From: Bretschneidera sinensis
Lineage: Eukaryota; Streptophyta; Magnoliopsida; Brassicales; Akaniaceae
DNA: 64,000 nt
Assembly (NCBI GenBank): GCA_023935145.1
Contig: CM043697.1
Location: 44,722,501-44,786,500 of the forward strand
Direction of reading: 5' to 3'
Positions 21,221-33,695 of this stretch are shown here, piece after piece. Each line of letters begins with the position of its first letter. Position 1 is the first letter of the stretch. A model generated the notes under the pieces. That model was not told the DNA's origin, searched no databases, and worked only from the letters and a program-made list of their open reading frames with translations. Made by a program: the position numbers and the translations under genes.

Positions 21221-23192
21221 CTATGAACCATTTGAAGATCCCAAAGTAACGGTCACAAGAGCAGATCCTTCCATAAAATCAACAATTTCGCAATTTCTTA
21301 TAATCTTGGGTGGCTTATATTGACTTGCTGGTGCTCCATTCTCAATGGCTACATGCAATAACCTATCAAAGCTACCAGGTTTTACAATGGATACTGATAA
21401 AGGGCCTACTTCACCCCTATCCCTCTGCACCTTGTAAATACCTCCAAGGCCATCCTCAAGAGAGGAACAACATCTCCTAAGAACAACTATAGACTCCTGC
21501 AACATATCCTCCTGAAGAAACATAAATCCCTGTCTAATTTCTACAAAAATCTTCACCCTCTTTGGGCTCACCTTTAAGTTCATGAAGCTGGTGAAGTCCA
21601 CAACCTCTGCAGCCATAATGTTTCTTAGAACCAGCTGAAAACTGTCCATAGCAGTCATCAAATCTTTTTCAGTCAATATCTCAGAAGAAGTTTTAGGGGC
21701 TCTCATCACAAACTCCACTTGTGGAGATGAATTGTAGAAACCAACAACTCTCACTATATCAACCCAAACGGTATCGATACAAACCTCTATAAGTAGTCAC
21801 AACCACTTCATACATCTTCCCTACCTCGACGCTAGCAAAATCCATTGTTTCTTCACCAACAACCTTACTCTCATTCAAATCAAATAGAAGAAATTCAAAG
21901 TAGGCCGCAGTTGGAAGCATAACGAATCTGGTTGTCTCTGGTGGCTGCATAATGTCCAAGTTAATGCCAATACAGCACTCTGAAGCAAAGTAATCCCCAC
22001 CTAACACGGGCACCTCCCCTGCATGGTACTTGAGTTTCGAATAATACTGTATCATACTTCCAGTCGTAACACACTTAACATATCGAACATTAGGCCAAAA
22101 TTTACCCACAATCCCTTCCCAGTTATTGTCTTCACAAATCAATCGAATTCTCTTCGATAAATCCGGTTGTGGCCCACCATGGACCTCGATAACAGAATCT
22201 CTCATCGCAACATCATCAACCTCCAAAGCCAAAATCCCACTTTCGATATCTTCACATAACAGGGTAAATGCTTTAATCAAGCCTTTTGCATAAGCTGCTC
22301 GAATCCCATCTATCAAATCACAGTTCCTAAGAGCACAAAGAAGGTGGCAGTATACTTGGTGCTCAATATTTGATCCAAAAATAACTTCGCGGGGACTAGT
22401 GGTAGATAAATTTCGTGACCAATTCGCGTTACTATTACTATGTAAAGGGTACGAGGACGCAGCCATTGCCTTAAAACCCCCTTTTGTCTTTGAAACATTA
22501 CCAGCATAAATAAACCATAGTATCTTATTCACTTCACACCTTGGAGGAAACAACCTAGTATTAAAAAAAAAAAAAAAAATCAGCATCCCCTTTTCATAGA
22601 AAATCAGAATCCCATATTATGAATCACAAAACCAACAAAGACAACAAGAATCACAGATCAAATGAGCTTAATTAATTACCTTCAAAGAACTGCAGCAGTT
22701 CCCTGGTGAGCTATATAGGAAGCCGCTTTTGAGAGTGTTGAATCAAAGTAAGAAATCAATTTGGGCTTCATTGAACTCGTACCAGAGCTGCTTTCATAAA
22801 AATTAAAAAAAAAATAATAATGGACTTTAACTAAGAAATTCACTTCAAGGGAATCAAGACCAAAACTAATTAAATAACACGACTCTATTATTAAGAATTA
22901 ACCTGTAAAAGAAACAAAGCAGAGGATCAACGGACAATAGAGGATGATCATGATCAAGGTAGCAGTTGGCCATTTGATTGATGAAATCAGCGTAATCATC
23001 GTAACAGGACAACGGCACGGCGCGTTTGAAAGTGGCAACGTCCACCGGCGCATCGTAGCCCGAGAGGTAGGATTGGAGATAGCGTACGCCACCGTGGCGC
23101 TGAAGGATAGACTGGAGGGTCTCCACCTGGTGACGCGTTGCGTTCTCGGTGGAGACCTCGAGCTTCTCCAGTAACTCCTCGTCGGTCATCAT
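21221..23192 (-). pseudogene. GH3 acyl-acid-amido synthetase pseudogene, copy 1
   Basis: GH3 enzymes adenylate acyl acids such as auxin, jasmonate or benzoates and join them to amino acids; which substrate applied here cannot be told. Exon 1 is 23192-22903 (MMTDEELLEKLEVS... to CFFY), exon 2 is 22790-22680 (SSSGTSSMKPK, the ATP-binding motif 1, to AAVL), and exon 3 is 22554-21221. Exon 3 keeps YFASECCIGINLD (motif 2 region) and YRGLYRYRLG (motif 3). Splice borders are good and the frame joins across both introns. Lesions are CGA to TGA at 22684-22682 at the end of exon 2, a 21-bp in-frame loss near 22258 (ESKWVQL), and a 1-bp insertion in TATCAACCC near 21756 just after RYRLG. It converges on the transporter with about 460 bp between stops. 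Not functional. Confidence 0.9.
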
Positions 23193-26100
23193 TTTCAGAG
23201 TGGGGGCCAAGAGATTTTTTTTCTGAGTGCGTAGGATAAGGTAGTGCGCTAAACCGGCACTGCTGCGTGTTAGCAACTAACGTTGTCTTGGTCTTGGTCG
23301 CCGGAGAAAAAGATGTTCTGGTCTGAAACCTGATAGTCAGCGCAAATACCGAATCAATTCATCTTTTCTTTTGTCAATTTTTTGGCTACACTAAGATACC
23401 CTTGGCTACCTGCTACAGTGATTGTTGACATGAAGGGCATATATGTCACTTCATGTGCAGCCGGTAAATGAGTTGCATGATAAAGATGGCAAAAAAAGCA
23501 GTTTGCTAGCGTCATTGTGCGATTGCGACTAACATTCATCCGTGCAGTGCACGTGAGGAAATCACGTATGCCCCACTCGGCCACCCGTGTTCGTGTGTTA
23601 GGTATTGAATAAATTTTTAACTTCATTGTTTGAGTTCGGGTTCAAATTCTCAGATATTGGTGAATACATTTTAATATATATTTTAATTAATTTTAATATA
23701 AAATATTAAGTAAGTATTAAGATACTTACTTTTAACTAATATTTGTATAAAATTAAATTTTGCAAATATCAATTATCCTGACTGGATGCATATCATAAAT
23801 GAAAAGCATTTTACCCTAAATAATGTTATTAAAAATAAGTGTTACAGAAAGGAAATGAAAATGAATAGTATAAATGATTCAAATTAAGAATAACTCAATG
23901 AAATAGCAAGTACAAAGTAGCAACAAACTCTTTCTCTATATATATATTAAAATTGAAAGCAATGCTGATACAATGGGTTTACACGGTTGAAATATCAAAA
24001 TACAAAATACAAACCTTAAGCTTGATGTAGTGTATGTTTAGCCTTCAATGTACTTTAGCTTAACTTCAAACACATGAAGAGAATGAAAAAAAAAAATTTA
24101 CAGCTATGATTACAGTACAACTATTCCTATTTGGCTGGAAAGTAAAAAGCTGAAAAGTAAAGGAAAGAAAATGCTATAGATAGATAATGATTGTTGAATG
24201 ATTGTCTGTGTTTCTTTTATGATTAATTTTGCTGCTATTTATAACACTTCAAGCTTGGACAGTTGTATTGATGTTTTCAAAAAGTCTCCCACGTTTCTAC
24301 TTCTTCACGTTCTCTGGATTAATTGCACCGAGCATTCCACGTGTTCAAATCTTTTACTCCACTATGCGATTTGTATTTAATCGTGACCACTTTTACTTTA
24401 GCCAAATTAAATACACAACTTTTGGTTTATCCTTGATCCTTGAAGAGTCGGATTAGTAGTTATGTGTGCTCGAGATTGAAGTAAAATTCTTTCAAGCTTA
24501 TCAACATCGAGTTTTTGAGTTATCTTATTTGTCTTGATGTTGTCCCTCGAACTTCTCTTTTAAAAATTCTTGTTTTGCGATTTTTTTTTACGGCTAATCG
24601 TCTTATCTTATTTAACACTCCTGTCACGGCTCTTCTTTTTTCAACAGCTTTCTCTCTTACTTGCTAGGGCCTTTCCATGTGGCTCAATCAAGGCATGCCA
24701 CCACATTAAATTATTTTTTGTATAAGCAAGAGTAAATCAAAAACCCAAACTTATCAAAACCAATTGGATTGGGTCACATATTGCGTTTCGTTGGGGTTTT
24801 TGTTAACTCGATACTATCGGGTTGAATTGAGTTTTTTGGTCAACCTACCCAAGCTCACCCTCAATGTGTATTACGAGAAGTTATTAAATGTTTCAAATGT
24901 ATGAAAAGATGAAATATATGCATCATAAGTATTTTCAATCATTGATGAAAAGAATAAATACAATTTATCAACAATTGTAACGAGAATTTTCCGTGCGTTA
25001 CACAAATTAAGAATCTTAGACATTTGGTCGCGCTAACTATATATATTATTTATAAATCTTAATTAAACCCTTGAGAAAATCTAAGGAACATTTGCATAAG
25101 CAACATGTGTTCGATACTAAAATCAGTATATTTTATACATGTGAATTTCATGGATAGAAACGATAAGCGAAATGCACAAATAATTTAAATGTTAAGTTTT
25201 ACAACTGAAGCATTAGGATCAAAGCGCAAGGCAACCCTTAACACTTTGGGGGATAACATGAATTTAAACAATTTTTTTTTCGATAAAATTGAAGCAAAAA
25301 TGATAAACTATTTTCTATGAAATAAAAATGTGAACATGAAAATGGTTTTCATTCTCTAAAAATAAAAACCAATTTCTAAAACCAAGCATATGTACCCTAA
25401 GGGGCAATTTGGTATGGGGGATTAAGTTGTGATTGACTTACTTAATACCGCACGAACAGTTAGTCCCATAAAAATGTGAGCATGAAAATGGTTTTCATTC
25501 TCTAAAAATAAAAACCAATTTCTAAAACCAAGCATATGTACCCTAAGGGTCAATTTGGTATGGGGGATTAAGTTGTGATTGACTTACTTAATACCACACG
25601 AACAGTTAGTCCCACAGTTAGTCCCATATTCTCATCCCTTTAGGTTTGCACAAGGGTTTATCTCACATTTGTTTTAAATATTGATTATTATTGATTAGGA
25701 TACTAAAGTATTAGTCTTGATTGTGAAATTATTGATGGATAAATGAGTCTCACAGAGAGACAGAGATGATGAGAAAGAAAGATGAAGTATGATATGATAA
25801 AAATTATTTGATTGATTCATTATTTGCTGTGAACCTTATAATGATGTGAATAATGATGTTGAATTGATAGTCTCAAGATGATTAAGTATATGAGAAGAAA
25901 AAACTGATATGTTTGATGATTAAGTAAAGAAGAGATTGATAAATGATTGGAATTATGATATGAGTAGTGATAACAAAATGTTATTATTGAATCATATGAG
26001 ATATAGATGAATTATTGGAAGTATATTCAAAGATTGAATTATTATATGTGAAGAGATAGATGATTAATATTGATGAATTAAAAATTATTGAATTATAAGA

Positions 26101-26517
26101 TGTGACTGGAAGTATATAATCGAGTACTTCTAGTAAATTTAATTCACTGAGCTTTTGAAGTTCACTTCTCATTGTTAAATAATTTCAGGTAGCGAGCAAG
26201 AAAGATAGATTTGTGAGCTGAGATTCAGACTGAGTTGTTATTTGTAAGTCTTGTGGTCCATATCTTCAGTCTAATGGAAGAAGAAAACAATTATAAATAT
26301 TCATGCATAATATGTAGTATATATTATTTTAGTTGAAATTTTAATAATGTAGCTCCCCTGTTGAGGGTTGAGAATTGATGTGTATATATATATTCAGTTG
26401 ATGTATGTTTTATATTGTTGCATATATGTGTCATGCTGGGATTTCAAAACGTGACAACACTGTCTCGAGGCTGGCCAACCTAGGATGGGCCATTACAATT
26501 GTTGTATAATTTGCATA
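23193..26517. other. Intergenic region upstream of GH3, copy 1
   Basis: About 3.3 kb of AT-rich DNA. An open frame extends GH3 exon 1 upstream to an ATG at 23276, and a short minus-strand ORF lies at 23354-23626, but neither shows a recognisable domain. I see no RNA gene. A 146-bp tandem doubling lies at about 25323-25616. Near 23900 copy 1 lacks 386 bp present in copy 2. Confidence 0.7.
25323..25616. repeat. 146-bp tandem duplication with TE-like GGTATGGGGG motif, copy 1
   Basis: TAAAAATGTGAACATGAAAA starts at 25323 and recurs as TAAAAATGTGAGCATGAAAA at 25469. Each unit contains GGGCAATTTGGTATGGGGGA, a phrase resembling terminal inverted repeats of plant DNA transposons/MITEs. I could not find a matching inverted terminus, so a MITE call is only a possibility. 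It is doubled in copy 2 as well. Confidence 0.8.
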
Positions 26518-26960
26518 CAGTTTTCTATAATGCAATTAAGCAGATTGTTGAATATGGCTACGGTGAGGATGTTGCTGAAAGTCTATATCTAGGCATGGTT
26601 TTTACCATGCGAGTCAGGACCTTGTGTCCAACTTTGTAAATGATAGTCTAGATCTTTTAAAGAAATGAAAGTGAGTTGATGGTTCAACAGATCATGTGTT
26701 TTAGGATTTGCAGCATCTGGTGGCATATATAATGCTAGAGATGATTAGTGTTCTTAGGGAGGTTAAGCAATCCCTATTAATTGTACAAGCAATGTGGTGG
26801 TTGTTAGTGTGTGACTTGAATGTTTCGCAAGCAAGTCAAATGGAGGGAGATCTATTGAGTACTCTTGGTTGTAAAGAAGGCTCGGGAGAGAGCTCCTCTA
26901 ATTCCCTTCCCAGCAATCATTGGTGGTTCAATGCTCTGAAACCTTTTTTTTTCTTATAGA
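26518..26960 (+). pseudogene. N-terminal exon remnant of RF298-like gene, monomer E
   Basis: This encodes the N-terminal half of the RF298/MIP1 family that other monomers lack. FYNAIKQIVEYGYGEDVAE (from 26521) is a UBA-like helical stretch. After a frame change come HASQDLVSNFVNDSLDLLKK (from about 26608) and DLQHLVAYIMLEMISVLREV (from about 26707), then LLVCDLNVSQASQMEGD and an SSSNSLPSNHWWF tail. Disruptions are the frameshift between GMVF and HASQ, AAA-TGA and TGA near 26664-26675, and CAG to TAG before DLQHL (26701). A spliced-out interval of roughly 900 bp separates it from the rest of monomer E. Confidence 0.7.
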
Positions 26961-27862
26961 AATTTGTAATTTAACTCATTTTTTTATGGTGTGTACAATG
27001 AAGAAGTGATATGTTTCGAGTTATCAACTGATATGATAGCATATGGAGTAGTATATTATTTTTATGTCTATAAATTCCATAATATGCTTCTCAAGTTATT
27101 CATAATTTCTTATATTTTTATTTTCATTCAAAAAAAATATTCTCATATTTTTCTCGAGTAGGATTCTTTTGGGTAAATTACATTAACATCTTTTATACTT
27201 AGCTCTAACGACGACTTAACCTCAACTTTTCTAAAATCAACATTCCCCTCATAACTTGTCTATGTAAGTTAAAGCACATTTGCTTAAGCATGCTTAAAGG
27301 GATTCCCTAACGTTAGCCAAAATATCATCTTTTGCCAGAAAATGTAATCGGGCTTTCATAACCTTATGAGCACTATATTTTAGTTGCTAAATCTAAATGG
27401 TTGTAGACTGAACATGGTGTAAATTTTTCACCACATGGATCCCACGTCTATATTGATATTATCAGTAAAGTTCCTTAAAATTACCAATGAAGTTTCGAGG
27501 GAGTCTAACTAAAGGAAATTTAGACTTAATCTAGCGAAGATTTTTTTGTCAATTAAGGTGAATAATTGAAAGCATGTTTTGGTAACTGTACTTTCATGTA
27601 GCTTTGTTTCTTTATACATGGTATGCTGAATTTTCTTATCTTTTTTAGCAAACTCATTTTTTTCCCTCTAGCCATAATTATCCGCATTCAATTTAGTTGT
27701 TTCTTTCTTTTTCATAAATTGTTGTCAACGTAATTGATGGAGGGATGAAGAGAAGCCACTAGATTTTCTCAACTTTACTTGGTACCCAGGAATTTAACTC
27801 GTTTTTAGGCATAGAACAAAGAAATTTTTGTTTCAATCCATGAAATAAATTTAAATCATCAT
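26961..27862. other. Non-coding interval inside monomer E
   Basis: It separates the N-terminal remnant from the RTGKL segment. 27018-27610 (593 bp) is absent from copy 2 and is flanked by the direct hexamer TGTTTC. It contains phrases such as TAAATTACATTAACATC that resemble dispersed non-autonomous elements, but I see no inverted ends. No ORF stands out. Confidence 0.6.
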
Positions 27863-29948
27863 ATCCTCTCATATGGAGAAATTCAGGTCTTATGGGAAAG
27901 GGATTTACAGAACAGGGAAGCTAGCCACTGTTGGTGATTTTGTTGTTGAAGATAGAGTGAGGCCTCCACCTGAACTACCTATTGTAAATACAGAAAGTGC
28001 TTCACCAGATTTAAAAACTGAAGTTGGGCCTGCAGCCCCTGTAGTAGATGAAAATCATTTTTCAACTGATACTTCACTTGGTTTACCTATGAGAGATAAC
28101 TATTCAACAGTACCTACAAAGGATTGCACTGCATTTCCTACTGCAAATACTAATTCTGCAGCACTGTCTTCTTCATAAAAGAAACCTGCTCTGAAGCCTG
28201 AAATCAATGGTTCCGAGTCTTCTAATACACCCGATTAGTACGTCAGAATTCCATATGATGAATCACTAGGAAAGTATATCCTTCGAGATAAGAAGGATGA
28301 ATTGATTTTGAAGCTAGTTCCTAGGGGGTAGGAACTACATAATGAACTAGAAAGTTGGACTAAGTGGGCCAATCAGAAAGGTCGTGCAGGCTGTTTATAG
28401 ACTTAGTAAGGACCAACCTGAACTTAAAGCACTAAGAGTAGAGAAAGAAGTAGCATAACAGTTTAAAATTGAGAAGTAAATATTGGAGGAGGACAATATG
28501 TAAAAGCTGTATGAGATGAAAGCTACCTTAAATAATGCCACTAACCAAATCCAGAGAGCTAACACTACTGCACGCAAGATTGAGGTAGAAAATTCTCTGT
28601 TGAAGAAAGAAATGGAAGCTGTTAAACTAGAGGCTGATGAGTCTGCTGCGAGTTATCAAGAAGCAATAGGAAGGGAGAAAAAAGCACTGAAGGATCTTCA
28701 GCCACGGGATAGGAAGAAGGCCTTGTTGCAGGAGGAGCTTGAGACTGAGAAATGGAAGGTGGTTGACCAGCAGCAGAGGCAAGGCAAAGAATCGGCAGAA
28801 AAAAAATTTAGGTTAGCTTCTTCATAATGAAATTATTGGTACCTTTTAGATATTACTTATAGGATGCTCAGTCAATGGAGTACTTTTATTCATTACATAT
28901 TCATAAGAGTGTGGCAAGGCTGTATTTTCATATACAATGTTTGGCCTCTTGACTTCTCATAAATCTCAACCTTAAGGAAAATAATCTGGCTAAGCTCTAA
29001 TATATATGACTCATTGGATAAGACATGTTAAATCAGGAATTTACCTTTTCAACCTCTACTTATTGAATTTATATGGCCCAAATGCCAAATTTAGGTGGAT
29101 AAAAAGAAATAATGGAAAAACATAGAGTAAAAACTATTGGCGGTCTCCTACTTGTACTATATGATAGTTCTACACTTCTAATGCATTTTCCATTCAAGTA
29201 ATCCTTACCAAAAGTGGATCGCATGCCTTTTTTTTTGTAGTTTTTTTCCATCATATTGTAAACCTTTTCATTTCTCAAGTATTAACTAGGGTGCTTGAAT
29301 CTTTTGGGCTAAATTGTTTATTCCTCAAAATGTTTTTGTATTTGCTGGAGCATTGTCCAATACTGCTTGTTCAAAAAAAGATGCACGTAGTGTCTTTTAC
29401 TTTCTCACTGGAAACAATTGACCGATTACAAAATACAAGCTAGATGGAAACAAGAGAATGTCGTAAAGGAAAAACTACTTGCACAAGCTACATCCATAAG
29501 AAAGGAATGAGAGTGACTTGAATCTATAGCCAAAGCAGAAAAATATATGCAGAAATACATGGGAGGTATCAAAGAGCTCGAGAGCAAATTGTCTGAGTTG
29601 AAACTAAAGTTGTATACTTCAAAAATAGAAGCATTCAGAAGGGGCATCGACCGAAGCTGTGGAAGTTGTATTCCTAACAGTAAGGCTACAAATCTGGCTG
29701 TGATGAGGAAGCATATTCCAAATACATTTAAAAGAGTTGCAAGTATCTAGGATAATTCTAGAAAGGCAAGTATAAACCGGGAGGGGGAGTGCATAATGTG
29801 CCTATCCGAGGAGATGACAATGGTTTTCCTTCCATGCACTAATCAGGTTCTCTATTCAAAATGCAATGAGCTCAATGAGAAAGAAAGGAAGAAGGAAATT
29901 AGGGCCCCAATCCAGAGAAGGATTTGTCCACGTTTTGTTCGGCCATAG
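27863..29948 (+). pseudogene. RF298/MIP1-like RING E3 ligase pseudogene, monomer E body
   Basis: Open from GKGIYRTGKLATVGDF (27891) to a TAA after SAALSSS at 28176. Further breaks are CCCGATTAG near 28235, GGGGTAGGA near 28326 and a 1-bp insertion at CAGAAAGGTCG near 28380. TAA and TAG codons follow near 28455-28500, and a coiled-coil stretch (28516-28800) remains open. The intron donor context is altered (AATTTAG|GTTAGC). The 3' exon runs about 29430-29948. In the RING the His is Asn, one Cys is Tyr and the last Cys pair is deleted (EKERKKEIRAPIQ). It is the first monomer of the complete array and the only type joined to an N-terminal region. Confidence 0.85.
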
Positions 29949-30574
29949 CCTTCGTGTACCCTATTGCTGGAATAGGGATTAGGTAGTGAAAATCATGAAT
30001 TTAATGCATGAATAGTTTAAAGTTTCGTTGAATTCCATTAAAACCATAATGGCAGTTCAGGTCTAAAATATAGATTATACAACTGCTCCAGGGAAGAGGA
30101 AAGGGAAGAAAGAAAAAAAAGTTGAGAAATTTAAGGGAGAAAAGTTTATAATTACTTTGTCACAGTTACACATGTAAAGTTTAATTTCATGTTTTTATAT
30201 GGTGTGATATGAAATTTACCTTCAAACTCAGAAAAAAAAAAATTACCTTCACTTCTTTTTTTTCCATTTATTATCATATTTCAAATAAAAAAAAAATTTA
30301 TTTCTTTAGGTTAATTTGATGAGGGATTTGAACATGAGACATTCTTTTTAGAACTAGCAGTGTATCTGTATCAGAGTAACTGTCAAATGGCAGGTTGTTG
30401 CTTTTTACTACTTGCATATCTAACCATCATGAAACTTATCATTGTCCTTCTGAATCCATACTTAGGGACTGAAGCATATAACATATGACAGAGTAATGAT
30501 AACATTTTCGATTTTTAAGGATGAATCATCTGTTTCGTTTTTTTCCTCGTTTACCCTTTTTTAGATGGGAATGG

Positions 30575-33069
30575 CCGTTGATTCATAAAAGTGGGTCCAT
30601 TTCCTAGCAATCATCAGTGGTTCAAAGCTCTGAGCCTATTCTTTTAGTCCCCAATTATCCAAATATTCGAAAGCCTCAACTCCCCAATGCTCAAAATTAT
30701 CTGCCTGAAGCACTCAAATGTGGTAGTTTTCCAAATTTACCTAACCCTAGGAATCCTCATGCCTATAAAAGGACAACACTAGAAAAAAAAAAAAAAAGAG
30801 CTTTTCTTCTTCAGATGCTCCTAGGAAATATGTCTAGAATGCATCTCCCACATTTTACTTTGAATAAAAATCAGGGGTTAGTCGAAAGTGAAACTCTAAA
30901 AAAGAATTAGCCACACTTCGACAAAAGTCCTCTCATAGGAGAAATGCAAGTCTTATGGGAAAGGGGCTTACAGAAAAGGGAAGCTAACCACTGTTAGTGA
31001 TTTTGTTGTTGAAAATAGAGTGAAGCCTCCACCTGAACTACCCATTGTAAATACAGAAAGTGATTCGACAAAGATAAAAACTGACGTTGAGCCTGCAACC
31101 CCTGTAGTAGATGGAATTCATTTTTCAACTAATACTTCACCTGGATTACCTGTGAGAGATAATTATTCAACAGTACCTATAAAGGGTTACACTGCATTAC
31201 CTGCTGTAAATACTGATTCTGCAGCACTATCTTCTTCAGAAAAAAAAAACCTGCTCTAAAGCCTAAAATCAATGCTTTTGAGTCTTCTAATACACTTGAT
31301 TGGTACATCGAAATTCCATATGATGAATCACTAGGAAAGTATGTCCGTCGAGATAAGAAGGATGAATTGATTTTGAAGCTAGTTCCCCAAGTGCAAGAAC
31401 TACAGAATGAACTAGAAAGTTTGACTAAGTGGGCCAATCAAGAGGTTATGTAGGCTTCTTATAGACATAGCAAGGACTAGCCTGAACTTAAAGCACTGAG
31501 GGTAGAGAAGGAAGCAGCAGAATAGTTTAAAAATAAGAAGTAAATCTTGGAGGAGAACAATATGAAGAAGCTTTACGAGATGGAAGCTGCCGTGAACAAC
31601 ACCACTAACTAGATCCAGAGAGCTAACTCTACTACTCGCAAGATTGAGGTGGAAAATTCATTGTTGAAGAAAAAGATGGAAGTTGCTAAACTAGAGGCTG
31701 ATGAGTCTGCTGCGAGTTATCAAGAAGCAATAAGAAGGGAGAAAAAAACACTGAAGGATCTTCTACCAGGGGATGGGAAGAAGGCCTTGTTGTAGGATGA
31801 GCTTTAGACTAAGAATTAGAAGGTGGCTGACCTGCAGCAGGAAGTAGGCAAGGCAAAGAATCGCCAGAAAAAAAAAATTGAGGTTAGCTTCTTCATAATG
31901 AAATTCTTAGTACCTGTTAGATATTACTTATATGATGCTCAGTTAATGGAATGTTTTTTTGCATGACATATTCATAAGAGTGTGACAAGGTTGTATTTTC
32001 ATACACAATGTTTTACCTCTTGACTTCTCATAAATCTCAACCTTAAGCAAAATAATCTGGCTAAGTGCATACTGTACATATTCCTCTAATATATACGACT
32101 CATTGGATAAGGCATGCCAAGCCAAAAATTTACCTTTTCAACCTCTTCTTATTGAATTTTTATGGCCCAAATGCCGAATTTAGGTGGATAAAAAGAAATA
32201 AGGGGAAAGTAGGGACTAAAAACAATTGACAATCTCCTACTTGTACTATATGATAGTTCTGCACTTCTAATACATTTTTCATTCAAGTAATCCTTACCAA
32301 AAGTGGATTGCATGCCATTTTTTGTAGTTGTTTTCCATTATATTGTAAACCTTATCATTTCACAAGTATTAACTAAGGGTGTTTGAATCTTTTGGGCTAA
32401 ATTTTTTATGTCTCTGCATGTTTTGGTATTTGCTGGAGCATTGTCCAGTACTGCTTGTTCAAAAAAAGATGCACATATTGACTTTTACATTCTCATTGGA
32501 AACAACTGACCAACTACAAAATACAAGCTAGATGGAAACAGGAGAATGTGGTAAAGGAAAAACTACTTGCACAGGCTGCTTCCATAAGAATGAACAAGAG
32601 TGACTTGAAGCTACAGCCAAAGCAGAAAAATATATAATCAAGCTGAAAGTAGAAAATGATATGCAGAAATACATGGAAGGTATCAAGGAGCTCGAGAAAA
32701 TTGTTGAGTTGAAACTAAAGTTGGATACCTAAAAAATAGAAGCATTTAGAAAGGGCATCGATGGAAGATATGGAAGTTGTATACCTGATAGTAAGGCTGT
32801 AAATCTGGCTGTAAAGAGGAAGCAGATTCCAAATACCGTCAAAAAAGGTTGTAAGTGTCTATAATAATTCTAGGAGTGCAAGTATAAACCGGGAGGGGGA
32901 GTGCGTAATGTGCCTATCTGAGGAGATGACAATGATTTTCCTTCCATGCACTAATTAGGTTCCATATTCAAAATGCAATGAGCTCAATGAGAAAGAAGGG
33001 ATGAGGGATTTCCCTTCTTGTAAGGCCCCAATCCAAATGAGGATTTGTGCACGTTGTGTTCGGCCATAC
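30575..33069 (+). pseudogene. RF298/MIP1-like RING E3 ligase pseudogene, monomer F
   Basis: The linker segment (30617-30780) leads into the RTGKL region, changed to a KKGKL-like reading near 30970. An open stretch 31020-31259 ends in an A-run frameshift (GAAAAAAAAAACC near 31240). Stops include GTTATGTAG near 31450, GAATAGTTT near 31520 and TTGTAGGATG near 31793; the last is shared with monomer A. The intron donor GAG|GTTAGC (31880) is kept here but lost in A. In the 3' exon the RING reads CTN-stop-VPYSKC, adding a CAG to TAG change to the His to Asn and Cys losses shared with A. The terminal stop is mutated, as in A. Confidence 0.85.
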
Positions 33070-33695
33070 CCTTCGTGTACTCTTTTGCTGGAATGGGGAC
33101 TAGGTAGTGAAAGTCATGAATTAAATGCATGAATAGTTTAAAGTTTTGTTGAATTCCATTGAAACTATAATGACAGTTCAGGTCTTAAATACAGATCATA
33201 CAAGTGCTCCAAGGAAGGGCAAAGGGAATAAAGAAAACAAAATTGAGAAATTTAAGGGAGAGAAGTTTATAATTACTTAGTCACAGTTACATATGTAAAG
33301 TTTAATTTCATGTTTTTATATGGTTTGATATGAAATTTACCTTCAAACTCAAAAAAAAAAAAAAAATTAACTTCACTTTTTTTCCATTTATTATCATATT
33401 TCAGAGATTTTTTTTTATTTCTTTAGGTTAATTTGATGACGGATTTGAGCATGAGACAATCTTTTTAGAACTAGCAGTGTATATGTATCAGAGTAACTGT
33501 CAAATAGTAGGTTGTTGCTTTTCACTACTTGCATATCTTACCATCATGAAACTCATCCTTGTCCTTCTGAATCCATACTTAGGGACTGAATCATATAACA
33601 TATGACAGAGTAATGATATCATTTTCAATTTTTAAGGATGAATAATTTGTTTTGTTTTTTTCCTCGTTTACTCTTGTTTTGGAAGGGAATGGCCA

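Larger units (their letters stand above)
1..29367. repeat. Segmental tandem duplication, copy 1
   Basis: This stretch matches 31662-64000 in the same orientation and gene order. Anchors and offsets are: window start to 31662 (31,661), monomer B 2058 to 33735 (31,677), monomer D 8200 to 39899 (31,699), NAC start 13391 to 46089 (32,698), copia left end 15455 to 49199 (33,744), GH3 stop 21221 to 55868 (34,647), monomer E body 27873 to 62486 (34,613). Each step in offset is explained by one of the large indels listed separately. The left end lies outside the window. Tandem duplication is read directly from the sequence; whether it is biological or an assembly effect is not decided here. Confidence 0.95.

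Noticed and set aside
22944..23174. 76-residue plus-strand ORF opposite GH3 exon 1, conserved in both copies
   Set aside because: Conservation follows from the coding strand and the recent duplication. It is antisense and has no domain.
23354..23626. 90-residue minus-strand ORF upstream of GH3
   Set aside because: The copy 2 version starts later and shows no codon-level constraint. No recognisable domain and no splice link to GH3.
24198..24456. Two overlapping hydrophobic small ORFs in the intergenic region
   Set aside because: AT-rich composition alone gives such frames. There is no motif, and changes between copies are not synonymous-biased by eye.
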